From: Rutidosis leptorrhynchoides
Taxonomy: Eukaryota; Streptophyta; Magnoliopsida; Asterales; Asteraceae
Direction of reading: 5' to 3'
Assembly (NCBI RefSeq): GCF_046630445.1
Contig: NC_092335.1
Span: forward strand, 122,001 to 186,000
DNA: 64,000 nucleotides
Shown: positions 23,293 to 37,000 of the stretch, piece after piece
Layout of the letters: every line of letters begins with the position of its first letter
Numbering within the stretch: the first letter of the stretch is position 1
The notes under the pieces: model-generated
Told to the model about the DNA's origin: nothing
Databases searched by the model: none
What the model saw: the letters and a program-made list of their open reading frames with translations, nothing else
Program-made: the position numbers and the translations under genes

Positions 23293-26200
23293 ATGGCTCC
23301 TCGTCGTGTACGCCGCAATGAAACTCCCGAACAAGCTCTCGAACGGATGATAGCTACCGCCGTAGATGCGACCATGGCCGGTCACTCATCCAACAACAAT
23401 AATAATAACAACCACAACAACAACAACAACAACAATGGAGCCGGTAACTCAAATGAGGGATGCTCCTATAAAGCTTTCATGGGGTGCAAACCTCACACTT
23501 TTGATGGAACCGGGGGACCGGTCGTGCTCACCCGATGGTTTGAGCAAACGGAAGCCGTCTTTAGCATAAGCGGTTGTCGGGACCAAGACAAGGTCAAATA
23601 CTCCACTCACACCTTCGCCGGTGTCGCTCTTACATGGTGGAATACTTATGTACAATCGGTGGGTACCGATGAAGCTCACGCCCTCTCTTGGGCCGACTTG
23701 AGGGAAAAGATGATTGTCGAATATTTCCCTCGTGAAGAAACCCGAAGGCTCGAAAAAGAGCTAAGAACTTTAAAGGCGATCGGAAATGATCTCAAGGCTT
23801 ATAATCAACGATTTTCCGAACTAGCCTTGATGTGCCCAAATCTTGTGAACCCCGAAGCTTTAAGGGTTGAACTTTACAAGGATGGTCTTCCAAAGAGCAT
23901 CAAACACGGAGTAATGTCATCCAAACCCCCTAATCATTAAGAAGCTTTGAACATGGCCCGCAAATTGATAGAGACGGTGGACGAAATCGTAGTACCGGCA
24001 CCTAAAGCCGAGGACAAGTCGGGTAACAACAAAAGAAAATGGGAAGCTCCCCAATCAAGCAACAACAACTTTGCCAAGAAATCTTTCACCTCCGACGGCA
24101 AGAAGGGTTATGCCAGAAATCTACCTCTTTGCAACAAATGCAACAAACATCACTTTGGCGAATGTAGTAAGCTAATTTTCCATCGGTGCCAAGGAATTGG
24201 TCATAAGGCCAACGATTGTAAAAGTGCCACTCCCGTCGCTCGAAAGTGGCCCAATGCACCAAAGACGGGCACTTGTTATGAATGTGGCCAAACGGGCCAT
24301 TATAGAAATGCATGCCCGAAGAGGAAAGATAACACCAATACGCGCGGCCGAGCTTTCAACATCAACACCGAGGAAGCCCGAGATGATAATGAATTAGTCA
24401 CGGGTACGTTTCTTCTCAACAATTCTTATGTCTCTTGCTTATTCGATTCGGGTGCCGATAAATGCTTTGTATCCAAGACTTTGACTCATTCTTTTAGCAC
24501 TCCACCTCTTCCATTAGATACCACTTATACCATTGAAGTGGCTAACGGGAAACTATTAAGTGCCGACACATATTACCGGGGGTGTACGTTAAACATTTTG
24601 GGTAAGGAATTTGAAATTGACTTGATACCCATGGAACTAGGAAGCTTTGATGTAATAATCGGTATGAATTGGTTAGTCAAAACGAAATCTCACATCCTTT
24701 GTGATCTTAACGCAATCCGAATTCCTATCGAGAATGGTGAACCTTTGATTGTTTATGGCGATAAGAGTTGCACCAGACTCAACCTCGTTTCGTGCCTTAA
24801 AGTTAGAAAACTACTCCGTAAGGGTTGTTTTGCGATCCTTGCCCACATTAAGAAAGTCGAGTCCGAAGAGAAGCATATCGATGATGTGCCAATTGTTAGT
24901 GACTTTTCCGATGTATTTCCCGACGAATTGTCGGGTCTTCCACCTCATCGACCGGTTGAATTCCAAATCGATCTTATTCCGGGAGCTAAACCCGTAGCAC
25001 GTGCACCATATAGACTCGCTCCATCCGAAATGCAAGAATTGCAAAGTCAAATCCAAGACCTACTTGATCGTGGTTTTATCCAACCTAGCCATTCACCATG
25101 GGGCGCTCCGATTTTGTTTGTTAAAAAGAAAGACGGATCCCTACGAATGTGCATTGACTATCGTGAACTAAACAAATTGACGGTTAAGAACCGATATCCT
25201 CTTCCTCGCATCGATGACCTCTTTGATCAACTACAAGGGTCTTGTGTATATTCAAAAATCGATCTCCGCTCGGGTTATCATCAATTGAGGGTTAAGGGGG
25301 AAGATGTCTCCAAAACCGCTTTCCGAACTCGTTATGGTAGTTATGAATTCCTTGTCATGCCATTTGGTCTCACTAACGCACCGGCGGTGTTCATGGATCT
25401 TATGAACCGCGTGTGCAAACCGTATCTCGATAAATTCGTTATTGTGTTCATCGATGACATATTGATCTATTCTAAAAATGAAGAAGAGCACGAACAACAT
25501 CTCCGACTTGTGCTTGAACTCTTGAGACAAGAACGACTTTATGCCAAATTCTCCAAGTGTGAATTTTGGTTAAAGGAAGTTCAATTTCTTGGTCATGTTG
25601 TAAGTGATCAAGGTATTAAAGTCGATCCCACGAAAATCGAAGCCATTAGTAAATGGGAGACTCCTACTACTCCTACTCACATTCGTCAATTCTTGGGTCT
25701 CGCCGGGTACTATCGTAGATTCATCGAAAACTTCTCTTTGGTTGCTCGTCCTCTAACCACGTTAACTCATAAGGGAAGAAAATTCGTTTGGGCAACCGAA
25801 CATGAATCTGCATTCCAAATCTTGAAAACAAAGCTAACCACCGCTCCTATCTTGTCACTTCCCGAAGGCAATGATGACTTTGTTGTATATTGCGATGCCT
25901 CGAAACATGGTTTTGGGTGTGTATTGATGCAACGAACGAAAGTCATTGCTTATGCTTCTCGACAACTAAAAATTCATGAACGGAATTACACGACTCATGA
26001 TCTCGAACTCGGAGCCGTTGTCTTTGCACTTAAAATGTGGAGACACTATCTTTATGGAACCAAGAGTACTATCTTTACCGATCACAAAAGTCTCCAACAC
26101 ATCTTCGATCAAAAGCAACTAAACATGAGACAACGAAGGTGGATTGAAACCTTAAACGATTACGATTGCGAACTTCGTTACCATCCCGGGAAGGCAAACG

Positions 26201-27758
26201 TAGTAGCCGATGCCTTAAGTCGAAAAGAAAGAGCGGTGCCTCTTCGTGTCCGAGCCTTAAACATCACCATCCACACCAACCTTAATAGCCAAATTCGGGT
26301 AGCCCAAGATGAGGCTCTCAAGGACGAAAACGTTTCACACGAGCTCTTGAACATTCTCGTCTCTCGATTCGAAACTAAGGAAACCGGACTTCGATATTTC
26401 GCCGGAAGGATTTGGGTGCCTAGTTATGGGAACCTACGAAGTCTCATTTTAGATGAAGCCCATAAGTCACGATACTCGATCCACCCCGGTGCCAATAAGA
26501 TGTACCACGACCTTCAACAACTATATTGGTGGCCGAACATCAAAAGGGACGTAGCTACTTATGTTTCCAAGTGTTTGACATGTTCCAAAGTCAAAGCCGA
26601 ACACCAAAGACCGTCCGGACTACTGCAACAACCCGAGATCCCGCAATGGAAGTGGGAAAGGATAACGATGGATTTTATCACCAAGCTACCAAAAATGACG
26701 GGCGGTTATGATACCATTTGGGTTATTGTTGACCGTCTCACCAAATCCGCACACTTCCTTGCCATGAGAGAAACGGACAAAATGGAGAAACTTGCACAAA
26801 TTTACCTAAAGGAGATCGTAGCCCGACACGGTGTACCTTTATCGATTATCTCCGACCGAGATGTCCGTTTCGTTTCAAGATTTTGGCGTACATTGCAAGA
26901 AGCGTTGGGAACGCGTTTAGACATGAGCACCGCATATCATCCTCAAACCGATGGACAAAGCGAACGTACAATTCAAACCTTAGAGGACATGTTACGAGCT
27001 TGCGTGGTTGATTTCGGAAAAGCTTGGGACAAGCACTTACCTCTCGCCGAGTTCTCTTACAACAATAGTTATCACGCGAGTATAGAGGCCGCACCTTTTG
27101 AAGCGCTATATGGCTGAAAATGTCGTTCACCTCTTTGTTGGGCCGAGGTAGGCGACGTGCAAATCACCGGACCCGAACTAATTCACTAAACCACCGAGAA
27201 AATCGTTCAAATCCGAGATAGGCTTAGGACGGCCCGAAGTCGTCAAAAGTGCTATACCGACAAAAGACGCAATGACCTTGAATTTCAAGTCGGTGACCGA
27301 GTAATGTTAAAAGTCGCACCTTGGAAAGGTGTAATCCGGTTTGGGAAACGCGGGAAGCTAAATCTGCGGTATATCGGTCCTTTCGAAATCTTGGAGCGTG
27401 TTGGAACTGTTGCTTATCGTTTAGATCTTCCACCTCAATTGAACTCCGTTCATCCTACCTTCCATGTATCTAACTTGAAAAAGTGTTTGCTGAACCCGAT
27501 ATCGTCATCCCTCTCGAGGAACTTACTATTGATGACAAACTTCATTTTGTGGAGGAACCAGTTGAAATTGTGGACACCTCCGTCAAGACATTGAAACAAA
27601 GCCGAATCCCGATTGTTAAAGTCCATTGGAACGCCAAAAGGGGACCCGAGTTTACTTGGGAAAGACAAGATCAAATGCAAAGGAAGTATCCTCATCTATT
27701 CGTGAATTCGGAAACGCAAGATTTCGAGGCAGAAACAACAACTACTACGCCTACTTAA
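23293..27758 (+). pseudogene. gag-pol: Element C gag-pol polyprotein, degenerate
   Basis: The frame starts at ATG 23293 (MAPRRVRRNETPEQ); an in-frame ATG at 23266 lies upstream. Gag has an Asn repeat (about 23392-23438), TRWFEQTEAVF and LTWWN motifs and CCHC knuckles ([14 protein letters not shown]). Protease has DSGAD, RT has FIDD, RNase H has DAS and TDH. Integrase has HHCC, then D, D and E in DFITKLP, SDRDVRF and QSERT, then the GPF module and a chromodomain-like C-terminus. Breaks: TAA at 23938-23940, TGA at 27115-27117 (CGA in relatives), TAA at 27187-27189, and a one-base loss in a T run near 27486-27488. Spelling is GC-richer in third positions than the A-family gag-pol. Confidence 0.95.
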
Positions 27759-27775
27759 ATTTCGGGACGAAATTT
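27757..27775 (+). promoter_or_regulatory. Conserved post-pol hairpin (element C)
   Basis: AAATTTCG-GGA-CGAAATTT overlaps the gag-pol stop and lies 18 bp before the 3' LTR. It is identical to the element A hairpin although the flanking sequence differs. Confidence 0.85.
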
Positions 27776-27793
27776 CTTTTAAGGAGTAGGTAA

Positions 27794-30089
27794 TGTAACA
27801 TCCCGCCTTTTTCCGTTTACTTTTCCGTTATACTATTTTAAACTCCGTTATATGTTATAACATCTCCCGTTGATACGCGTTTTAAATTATCTCGTTTAGG
27901 TAATTCACGCACCCGAACGAAAGTTGAGGGACTAAACTTGACAAGGGATCAAACCCTTGACTAGGTCAAAGGGTCAAACCCCTTTCACCCATTCATTATC
28001 ATCTCCATCTCTCTCTCTTTCTCTCTAGCAAGAACACACATACCATTACCAAATTCATTCAATCATCATCTAAATCCGATCTAGGAGGCTTACAACAAAA
28101 TAAATTACATATTCGTAATCCTCTCTTCATCCTCTTCATTTTGGTACCAACTTCATCTCGTTTGGGTAACATTTCTAAAACTCTAGACTTCTCTAAATTC
28201 GTGTTTTTGACTTGAAATGGTGTTAGTTAGTGTCTATGGCTCATTGTGATGTCGTGTATGTAATTTGTATGCTCGATCTCGTTGTTTTAGTATAACTAGC
28301 ATGAACTTGAATTTTGGTGTGTTGTTCTTGAATTATGGACGATCATATGTTGTTAGATGTTAAAATTTCATGTCCTAATTGTGTTCCTAGTATCACTAGC
28401 TTCAATTTGATGTGTAGGTTGCTTGAGAAAACTCCATAAACTTGATTAGTGATTTTGGTGAATTCGGGTTAGGGTTTGATAAGCTTGAAATGAATATTTG
28501 ATGCATTGAATGACATGAATTGTAGTTAGTAAGTAGTTAGTTGTATTGTATGCTCGATTACCTACAAAACGGCATGTTATATGTATGCATTAAATGCCCA
28601 AATCATAAATGTGCACTTATCGAATTTGTGTATTAAATGTGTGCATTAATTGATCATTTACTTTGGAAAGCCGATTGTTACAAATAACATTTTTGGTTGG
28701 TGAAATGTATTTAGATGTGTTCTTTGTCAAATTACCTTTCTAACGATATAAGATACGAGTTCTAAGTGTTAGCGGTTTGTAATTTATGCTTGAAAGAGTT
28801 TTGATTTGGGACTTGAACAATTGAGACTGACCAGGTACCAGCGCACGGCCAATGCCGCGGCGCGGCCAGCTTATGTCGCGGCGCGACATAAGCCGTGGTC
28901 AGGTTCTGACCTCCATGTCCAAAATACGAAAAATGTTTGGCATACTACGGACCTCCGATTCACATGAAACTTGTTCTAACATGCTCATATATGATTAAAA
29001 ACCTCAGAAAAATAGTTCGGGACCCGACCCGAACATGTTGACCTTTTCGTTGACTTTGACCCGACCAAGTTGACTTTTAATCAAACTTAACCAAATGATT
29101 ATGCAACCTTCCTAACTTGTTTATATACTTGTATCTTGCATGAAACTTGACAATTTGATTTCACATGCTACATAATCGAGTCGTAACGAGCCGTAGGACT
29201 AATTGAACATCTTTGACCTATCGTGTTTACCGTTATTGATACGACCTATTTGTTTAGGTCAAGACTAGCACTATCCTTCGCACACGTTACTTTGTGAAGT
29301 ACTTTTCATACGTGCACTCAAGGTGAGATCATAGTCCCACTTTTACTCTTTTGCACTTACATTTGGGATGAGAAAAACATAAACGTTTCTTTTTACTAAG
29401 TGAACACAAGTACAGGAAAACAAACATTCTACATACGAGTTTGAACAAAAATCCTCAATTCGATTATCATTAGTTACCCTTGCCGGGTGTAAGCGAGAAC
29501 TTATGTTATATGGCCATATGGGTTTGACAAACCCTCATTCAAACGGTTCGCTACCGTTTACGAATGAAATGTATTTTCGAGAAACAGTGTATGTTCTAAC
29601 ACTATTGTGATGGGGTTCTATGGAAGGAATGTTAAGCATTGATAATTGGGTGCTCGTGAAATAAACTTTTGGAATGTATTACTATTATCTCATGGTTGCA
29701 AATCTTGTGGTTCACTTGTACTTACTTACTCAAACCTATGATTTCACCAACGTTTTCGTTGACAGATTTCTATGTTTTTCTCAGGTCCTTGAACGATACA
29801 TGATACATGCTTCCGCTCATTATTTTGATACTTGCATTGGATGTCGAGTATATATGCATACATGGAGCGTCTTTTGGCTACTTTTAAATTGTGTCGCATA
29901 AGTTTCATTTGTACTTAAAACTTTGTATCGTAACTTGTGGTGGAACTATTCTTGTAAACTTTGAACAATCTTTACATTTGAAATGAATGCGATATATCTT
30001 TAGGTCAAACGTTGTTTTAAAGACTTATGACCACGTAACGGGACCTAAGTAGACGGCGCCGTCAAACATGATTTGGTCGGGTCGCTACA
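27794..30089 (+). repeat. Element C 3' LTR (2296 bp)
   Basis: Partner of 20574-22869 with no net length change. Core block 29741-29819, GC hairpin 28869-28893, right TSD CTCTA at 30090-30094. Confidence 0.96.
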
Positions 30090-30398
30090 CTCTAGAGCCT
30101 CGAACCTAGCGTCAACTTCACGGTTACGCTTACGAGTCTCGAACCCAACATTGTTCTTGAAGCTAACAAACGAATCCATACTAGCTCTAATCTGGTCCAT
30201 CATCTCGTTGTGTGACAAAGTATGCATGCAATCACTAAGAGCATTAATACGCGTCACTTCATTGTAAGCCCTGTTCATATGAGTAAGGGTGGAAAAGTAG
30301 TAGTGAACAGGATCATCGATCTCTGATTGACCAGCACGGCGTCTGGCAGCAGCCAGAGGAGCAGGAGCAGCAACGGAGTTATCGCTCGAAGTCGACAT
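30090..30398 (-). pseudogene. Element B leader ORF, 5' part (split by element C)
   Basis: The ATG at 30396-30398 (minus strand) opens an ORF beginning MSTSSDNSVAAPAP, with an Ala/Arg-rich start and a helical middle (HYYFSTLTHMNRAYNE, FETRKRNREVDARFEALE). Element C interrupts it at codon ~103; the reading frame resumes at 20573 without a shift. It starts about 180 bp after the B PBS, the same position as the accessory ORFs of A, D and E, but I see no similarity to them. It could be a helical accessory or gag-like protein; the function is unknown. Confidence 0.78.
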
Positions 30399-30576
30399 CT
30401 GCAAACAGTAAAACCGCAAACCACATACCAAAAGATATAAATGCTAATGATATAACTCATACGAAATGAAATGCATAATAATGCTATAGCAAAAGGGTCG
30501 AGCTGTAGACTAGACTCTAATGCACCCTAAGAACCACGGGTTGACCACATTAAGACCGCCTAGTTCCCTACAACCA
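30399..30576 (-). other. Element B leader between PBS and leader ORF
   Basis: About 180 bp of untranslated leader on the minus strand. Nothing further is recognised. Confidence 0.7.
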
Positions 30577-30590
30577 GAGCTCTGATACCA
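30577..30590 (-). other. Primer-binding site of element B (initiator tRNA-Met)
   Basis: On the minus strand, TGGTATCAGAGCTC begins two bases after the LTR end, a standard initiator tRNA-Met complement. Confidence 0.92.
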
Positions 30591-30883
30591 ACTGTGATGG
30601 CCCCGTCAAAACACTTAACGACTCCGTCACTTGGTCCCACAGCTTGATCGAACTTAAATGAATTTAACAAACGACATTGCATTCTTTTATTTCAAAAGTT
30701 TCCCAAAAAGAAAAGCATACCAAAATATGTAGTTAAAAGTAACCCAACATATTAATAATCCAAAGTTGACACAAAACATTGTCAACAACCCACAAGTATT
30801 AATTATTCAAAAACCGAATGCAAGCCAAAGTTTCATAAATTGTTTCATAAAAATCTGCCCAAATGCATGCAGACTCTTCTAAA

Positions 30884-30967
30884 CACAGCGGAAGCATCAC
30901 ATAAACTCAAGTACCTGTGAAAACATGCGAGTAAACTGTCAACACAAAGGTTGAGTGAATTATAGGT
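30884..30967 (-). promoter_or_regulatory. Conserved LTR core block (B 5' LTR)
   Basis: Read on the minus strand: TATAATTCACTCAAC, a weak hairpin CAAC-CTTTGT-GTTG (30940-30953), GTTTTCACAGGT, then GATGCTTCCGCTGT. The order of motifs is the same as in the A and C LTRs. Confidence 0.68.
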
Positions 30968-31611
30968 TTAAATAATTGAATAAACTTTAGACCACATGAT
31001 TTAAAAATGTTAGAAAATATTAAACATTATTCCATTATCAATGAGCCACCTGGTAACCACTTAACCCTTTATTTACCCTTGCCAATCACCATAAAAATAT
31101 ACACTGGACAGTGTATCTACAACAAAATATGAAGTACTAAACATTTCTATTATAAATTACTAGCGCGACTAGCTCGAAATGGGGTTGTCAAACCCGATAG
31201 ATCTATCCGTAGGATTCGCGTTCACCGGTAGAAACCAATGATTACAGTTACCAGACTAGAGAATATTTTTGTTCAACTCACAATGAATAATTTAAATTTA
31301 ATTGTCACTTGTGTCTAAACGTGAAATAAAATGCATGTAATCACATCCCAAAAATATACTTTGAAAAGTATGTAAAAACGGGACTATAACTCACCTTAAT
31401 AGTAATGAAGTAACCAACACAATTAAGTGAACAGCAAATGCAGTACAGTGATCAGGAATGATCACAACGCCGACCTATAAATAAAGCAGGTCGATATAAA
31501 TAACTAACTTAGGTCAAGTCTTAGTATGATAGCTATTGTACATGTTGCAAGTAGACATAGAACATTACTCAATATGCATTGGTTTGATCGAAACAGCTTA
31601 CGGACACACAC

Positions 31612-31815
31612 TTTCTATTTTTAGAAAGTTTCTATTTTTGGAAAGTTTCTATTTTTGGAAAGTTTCTATTTTTAGCATGTTTCCATTTTTGGAAAGTTTC
31701 TATTTTTGGAAAGTTTCTATTTTTGGAAAGTTTCTATTTTAGGAAAGTTTCCAAATTTAGAAAGTTGCTATTTTAGGAAAGTTTATAAGTTAGGAAAGTT
31801 TTCTTAATTAGAAAG
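31612..31815. repeat. 17-bp minisatellite, 12 copies, in B right LTR
   Basis: Twelve exact-length units, one more than in the left LTR. The extra unit reads TTTCTATTTTAGGAAAG. Confidence 0.94.
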
Positions 31816-33174
31816 TCAACAAAAGTCAACTGAAAGTCAAAGTCAACTGAAAGTCAACTCAAAAGTCAACCTTGGTCAAACATGGTCAACGTAAATTTTA
31901 AAAGTGTAAGTTATAAGAATAATATAAGTTATAATGTTTATTAAAGTTAAATATGTCTAATTATGTCATAACATAAGTTTAATTAAATTAAAATGAATTA
32001 TTAAAGTTAATATACGTTTAAATAATATAATTAATATAACATAAGTATTTAATTAATTAATTAAATATTAGTCATAATATAAATATTATTAATTAATAAT
32101 AAATTTTAAATCATATCATAAGTATTATTAATTAATAATGAATTATTAATCATATCATAAGTTTCTAATTATAACTATTAAATCATAAGTATTTAATAAT
32201 TAAATTATAATTAAATAATAATTAAGCCTTATAATAATTAAATAATTAATTAATCCTTATTATAAGTCTTATTATAGTAATCTCATAATATAAGTTTAAT
32301 ACTTATCATAAGTATTTTCCATTAATAATGAAGTATTATTTATCATATGTTTAATTAAAATGTTAATTAAATCATAAATATTAATTAAATGATATAATAA
32401 ATATATATCATAAGTTGTAAATAATAATAATTACTTTTTTTATCATAAGTAATTAAATGATATTGAAATCCATTAATTATATCATAAGTTTAATAATTAA
32501 TCATAAGTTTTAAATCAAAAGTTCATCGGGTCGTATCCTGAGCCCCGGGTGTCGGTTTTCGGCGAGCCTTACATATATCTCCGCCTAATCAAACCACCCA
32601 ACACTTTGGTATACTCAAGAACACCCCAAGAACAGTCCACAAATCGTGATGTACAGCCATTACACTACTTGGAAATTCAATTCACTCAAAAACGTGTTTT
32701 AGACGTAACGGGTGATTCGTGGCTCGGATTGAGATGACCCGAACATGAAAGTTCGTCCCACCATCAGTCCTAACACACTAACACACCCTAAAGACACCAA
32801 ATATGGTCACAAAGTCGGACCAAACCTGGTTCATACCAAAATCACATTTCAATCTTAACAAAATACCACTTTGATCATATCTAGGGCTCCGGGAATCGAA
32901 ACGACATGAATCCGGAGTCTAAAATTAATGTCTTGATGAGAGGAACTCATTTATATACTTTATTTTATGATTAAAATCAGTCACAATATCAGAAACACAC
33001 GAAAAAGCTGCTGTCCCAATTTTATCAAACCGAAAAATATGCAATCGAGCAATTCTACGCATACAATCAACATTACAACAACTAATAATAATCATACTAA
33101 TAATATAAACATAAAATACAGAAAAATAAATAAAAATTAAAAGTTCTAGGGTTAGGGTTTATACCCTGATCAAG

Positions 33175-33335
<161 letters not shown>

Positions 33336-34023
33336 TATAATCGTGTAGAGAACGGAACGAGGAATCCGATTGTATGAACGATCTCTAGACCCAAGCTTGA
33401 AAAATTGATGAAGATGATGATGTTTGGCGGTGTTGGTCGTCACCCAAAAAGAGAAGGAAGGGAGGAAGGAGAGCAAAAGTGGTAATTAGGTTTACATTAA
33501 AATTGTGTAATGTGTAAATGAGATGGAAAATAAAAAAAATGGGGAGTATACTCCCTCCCCTTATGGTCAGCCGAATGGGGGGTCATGGGGTGGGCCCTAT
33601 GGCCCAATCTTGCTAAAAGTGTAATTGCTTGTGGCCCGAAAGCCCGAACGAATCCCGAAACGCGAAAACGCACTTACGCGATTAAAAATCCGGAAAGATA
33701 ACAAACGCGCGACGAAAAATAAATATAAATACTATATATAATTATATGATCTTAATATATCATATTTAAAATAATTAGGATTTAAATATCCCAAAAACGC
33801 GACCGTTGGTTTGAAAACTGAAAAGATTCGCCGGACAGAAATCCACGATACGTAGAAACGTATAATTTAAAATACGAATACAAATATTCACATAACACTT
33901 AATAATTAATATATTATTATTAATATAATAATATAGGCCATAGAAATGACATAGCACGAATACCAGTTAACGGTCGTTAAATAATTAACGATAAAAGATA
34001 ACGGAAAAAGTAGGGTCGTGACA

Positions 34024-37000
34024 TGTTACACCAAACAGACCAAGTCATGCATTGTTTGATTGAACAGATTAATGGTAACAAGAGATTCTACTGTTCTGTT
34101 GTTTATGCTTCTAACAATGATACTAGAAGGAAGCTCCTGTGGAATGATTTATGTACTTTTAATGGAATTGTGAATGATAGACCATGGATCATCATAGGAG
34201 ATTTCAATGTTAGTCTTCACCCAGAAGATAGAGACTCGGGTCCCTCTATTGTTACTTCTCCTATGCATGATTTTAGGGATTGTGTAAATAGTATAGAAGT
34301 TGATGATATTAACCAATCTGGTTTCTTCTATACCTGGAATCAAAAACCTCATGCCACTGGTTCAAGCAAGGGTGTTCTCAAGAAGATTGATAGAGCCATG
34401 GGTAATCAAGGTCTTATTAGCCATTTTCCTAGGGTTTCTGCTGAGTTTCAGCCATATGGTCTGTCTGATCACACCCCTATTGTTGTTACTATCCCTAATA
34501 TGGCTAAGAGAAAGGTGAAACCCTTCAGATTTAGCAACCACCTTGCAGATAAGAAAGAATTCTTACCTTTAGTTGAAGATGTTTGGAAAACCAAAGTGCC
34601 AGGATACCATATGTTCTCTGTTGTTATTAAATTAAAGATGATTAAAAACAGATGAGAAAGTTGAATGATATCAATGGCAATGTGCACAAGAAGACAGCTA
34701 GACTTAGAGAGGAGTTGATTAGAGCCCAACAGGATGTAAATGATGATCCTCATAACCATGATCTGAGAGATGAAGAGTGCATGTATTTTAAAGCCTATAA
34801 GGCTGCTTTGATTGAAGAAGAAAAGTTATTGATTCAAAAAAGCAAAATTCAATGGCTTAAAGAGGGTGATGCTAACACTGCATATTTCCATAAGGTCATT
34901 AAAGCTAGAAATAATAGAAACAGGATTGAAACTGTGCAAAATATGGAAGGTAATATCTTCACAGGAAATAAAGTTCCAGGTCAATTTGTCTCCCACTTTG
35001 AAAGTATGCTTGGTACTACTAATGAGGTCTCTCAAATAGTGAGGCCTGACACTTTGTTTAGTAAAAAATTATCCCAGGAACAAGCTATTTTCATGATTAG
35101 GAACATTGAGGATGAAGAAATTAAAAATGCTTTATGGAGCATTGATGATGCAAAATCTCCAGGCCCAGATGGTTTTAATTCAAGGTTCTTTAAAGCTTCA
35201 TGGCCTGTTATTGGTGAAGATATTTCTAATCTTTTTTAATGGTAAACTCCTTGGTGAGGTTTATGTCACTCTTATTGCCTTGGTCCCTAAATCTGAGTGC
35301 CCAAAGTCTGTTGTGGATTATAGACCTATTTCATGCTGTAATGTGTTGTATAAGATCATCAGCAAGATCCTAGCTGAGAGAATTAAAGGCGTGTTGGATG
35401 ATATTGTAGATGATAACCAATCTGCTTTCATTCCTGGTAGACAAATAAGTGATAATGTCCTTCTTGCACAAGAGTTGATGAGAGGTTATAACTGGAAGAA
35501 AGGAAAGGGTAGATGTGCCTTCAAGATTGACATTCAGAAAGCTTATGATACTGTAAATTGGGAGTTTATGAGGGACATCTTAAATAACTTTGGTTTTCAT
35601 CCTAAAATGATCAACTGGTTGATGGTGTGCATGTCAACTCCTTCCTTTGCCATCTCCATTAATGGTGACCAACATGGGTACTTTAAAGGTAAAAGAGGTT
35701 TGAGGCAAGGTGACCCTATATCACCTTACCTTTTCACTCTAGTTATGGAGATCCTATCTTTATGCATTAAAAGAACCATTGAAGAAAATGAGGGTTTCAA
35801 GTATCACCCAGACTGTCAAAAGTTAGGTATCACTCATCTCTATTTTGCTGATGATCTCATGATGTTTAGTAATGCAGATGCTAGGTCTGTTCAATTGTTG
35901 CACAATGCCCTCAATGAATTCAGTAGCTACTCTGGCCTGAAACTAAATATGCTCAAAAGTACTACCGTCTTTGGTAATGTGAATGAAAATTAACAAGATG
36001 AAGTCATTGATATTATGCCTTTTGATGTTGGCAATTTCCCTGTTAAATACCTAGGGTTACCACTCATCTCTACTAGGTTATATGCAAAGGATTGTACCAA
36101 TCTCATTGATAAAGTCAGAAAAAGAATCCAGGATTGGAAGAATAAATCCCTTTCTTTTGCTGGGAGACTTCAACTCATCAAGTCTGTGCTTATTTCCATT
36201 CAGGTCTACTGGATTTCTATGTTTGTTATCCCCAAAAGTGTTATTTATGACATTGAAAAGATGCTTAGATGTTTCCTTTGGGGTGGAACTGATAAGGGTA
36301 GAGTGATGTCTAAGGTTTCCTGGAAAGATATTAGCGATGATAAAAGGAAAAGTGGTTTAGGCATTAGAGACATTCACCTATGGTAAGACATTTATGACCA
36401 AGCACATCTGGAATTTGGTCTCAAACAAAAAGTCTATATGGGTGAAATGGATTAAAGAGTACAAGATTGGCAATAGGAACTTTTGGTCCATGGATAGTGA
36501 AACTGTGGAGGCTTCAAGTTGTTGGAGAGGTATTTTGAGAATTAAGGAGTCCATTAGAAGTAACATTTTTCACAAGCTTGGTGATGGAAGGTGTACATCT
36601 CTTTGGTATGACCACTGGAACCCAAATGGTCCCCTTTTTAAATTTATCTCTAAAAGGGACATGCTTGCAAGTGGTCTTACCCTAAATAGTACTGTGAATG
36701 ACATCAGAGATGGCAGTGAGTTAAGATGGCCTGCTGAACTGCTTCAAAAGTATAACCACATTTTGTCTCACAACCCTTTTTTTCTTTAGGAAACCAGGAT
36801 GTTGTCAAGTGGGTGTCAATTGATGGTAGCCTCAAAGATTATAGCACTAGCAGAGCATGGTTGGATATGAAAATGACTAGACAAGATGTTAAATGGCATA
36901 AATTGGTGTGGTTTTCCCAAAACATCCCTAGATATGCTTTTATCTTATGGGTGGCTGCAAATCAAAAGTTGACTACTCAAGATAGGCTTGATAACTAGAT

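Larger units (their letters stand above)
20574..30089 (+). mobile_element. Element C: Tekay-like Ty3/gypsy retrotransposon
   Basis: This complete 9.5-kb insertion lies in the leader ORF of B. Order: 5' LTR 20574-22869, PBS 22872-22882, leader 22883-23292, gag-pol 23293-27758, hairpin, PPT (about 27776-27793), 3' LTR 27794-30089. The LTRs have equal length (2296 bp) and differ at about 18-20 sites by eye (below 1%), so the insertion is recent. There is no accessory ORF between PBS and gag, unlike A, B, D and E. Confidence 0.97.
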
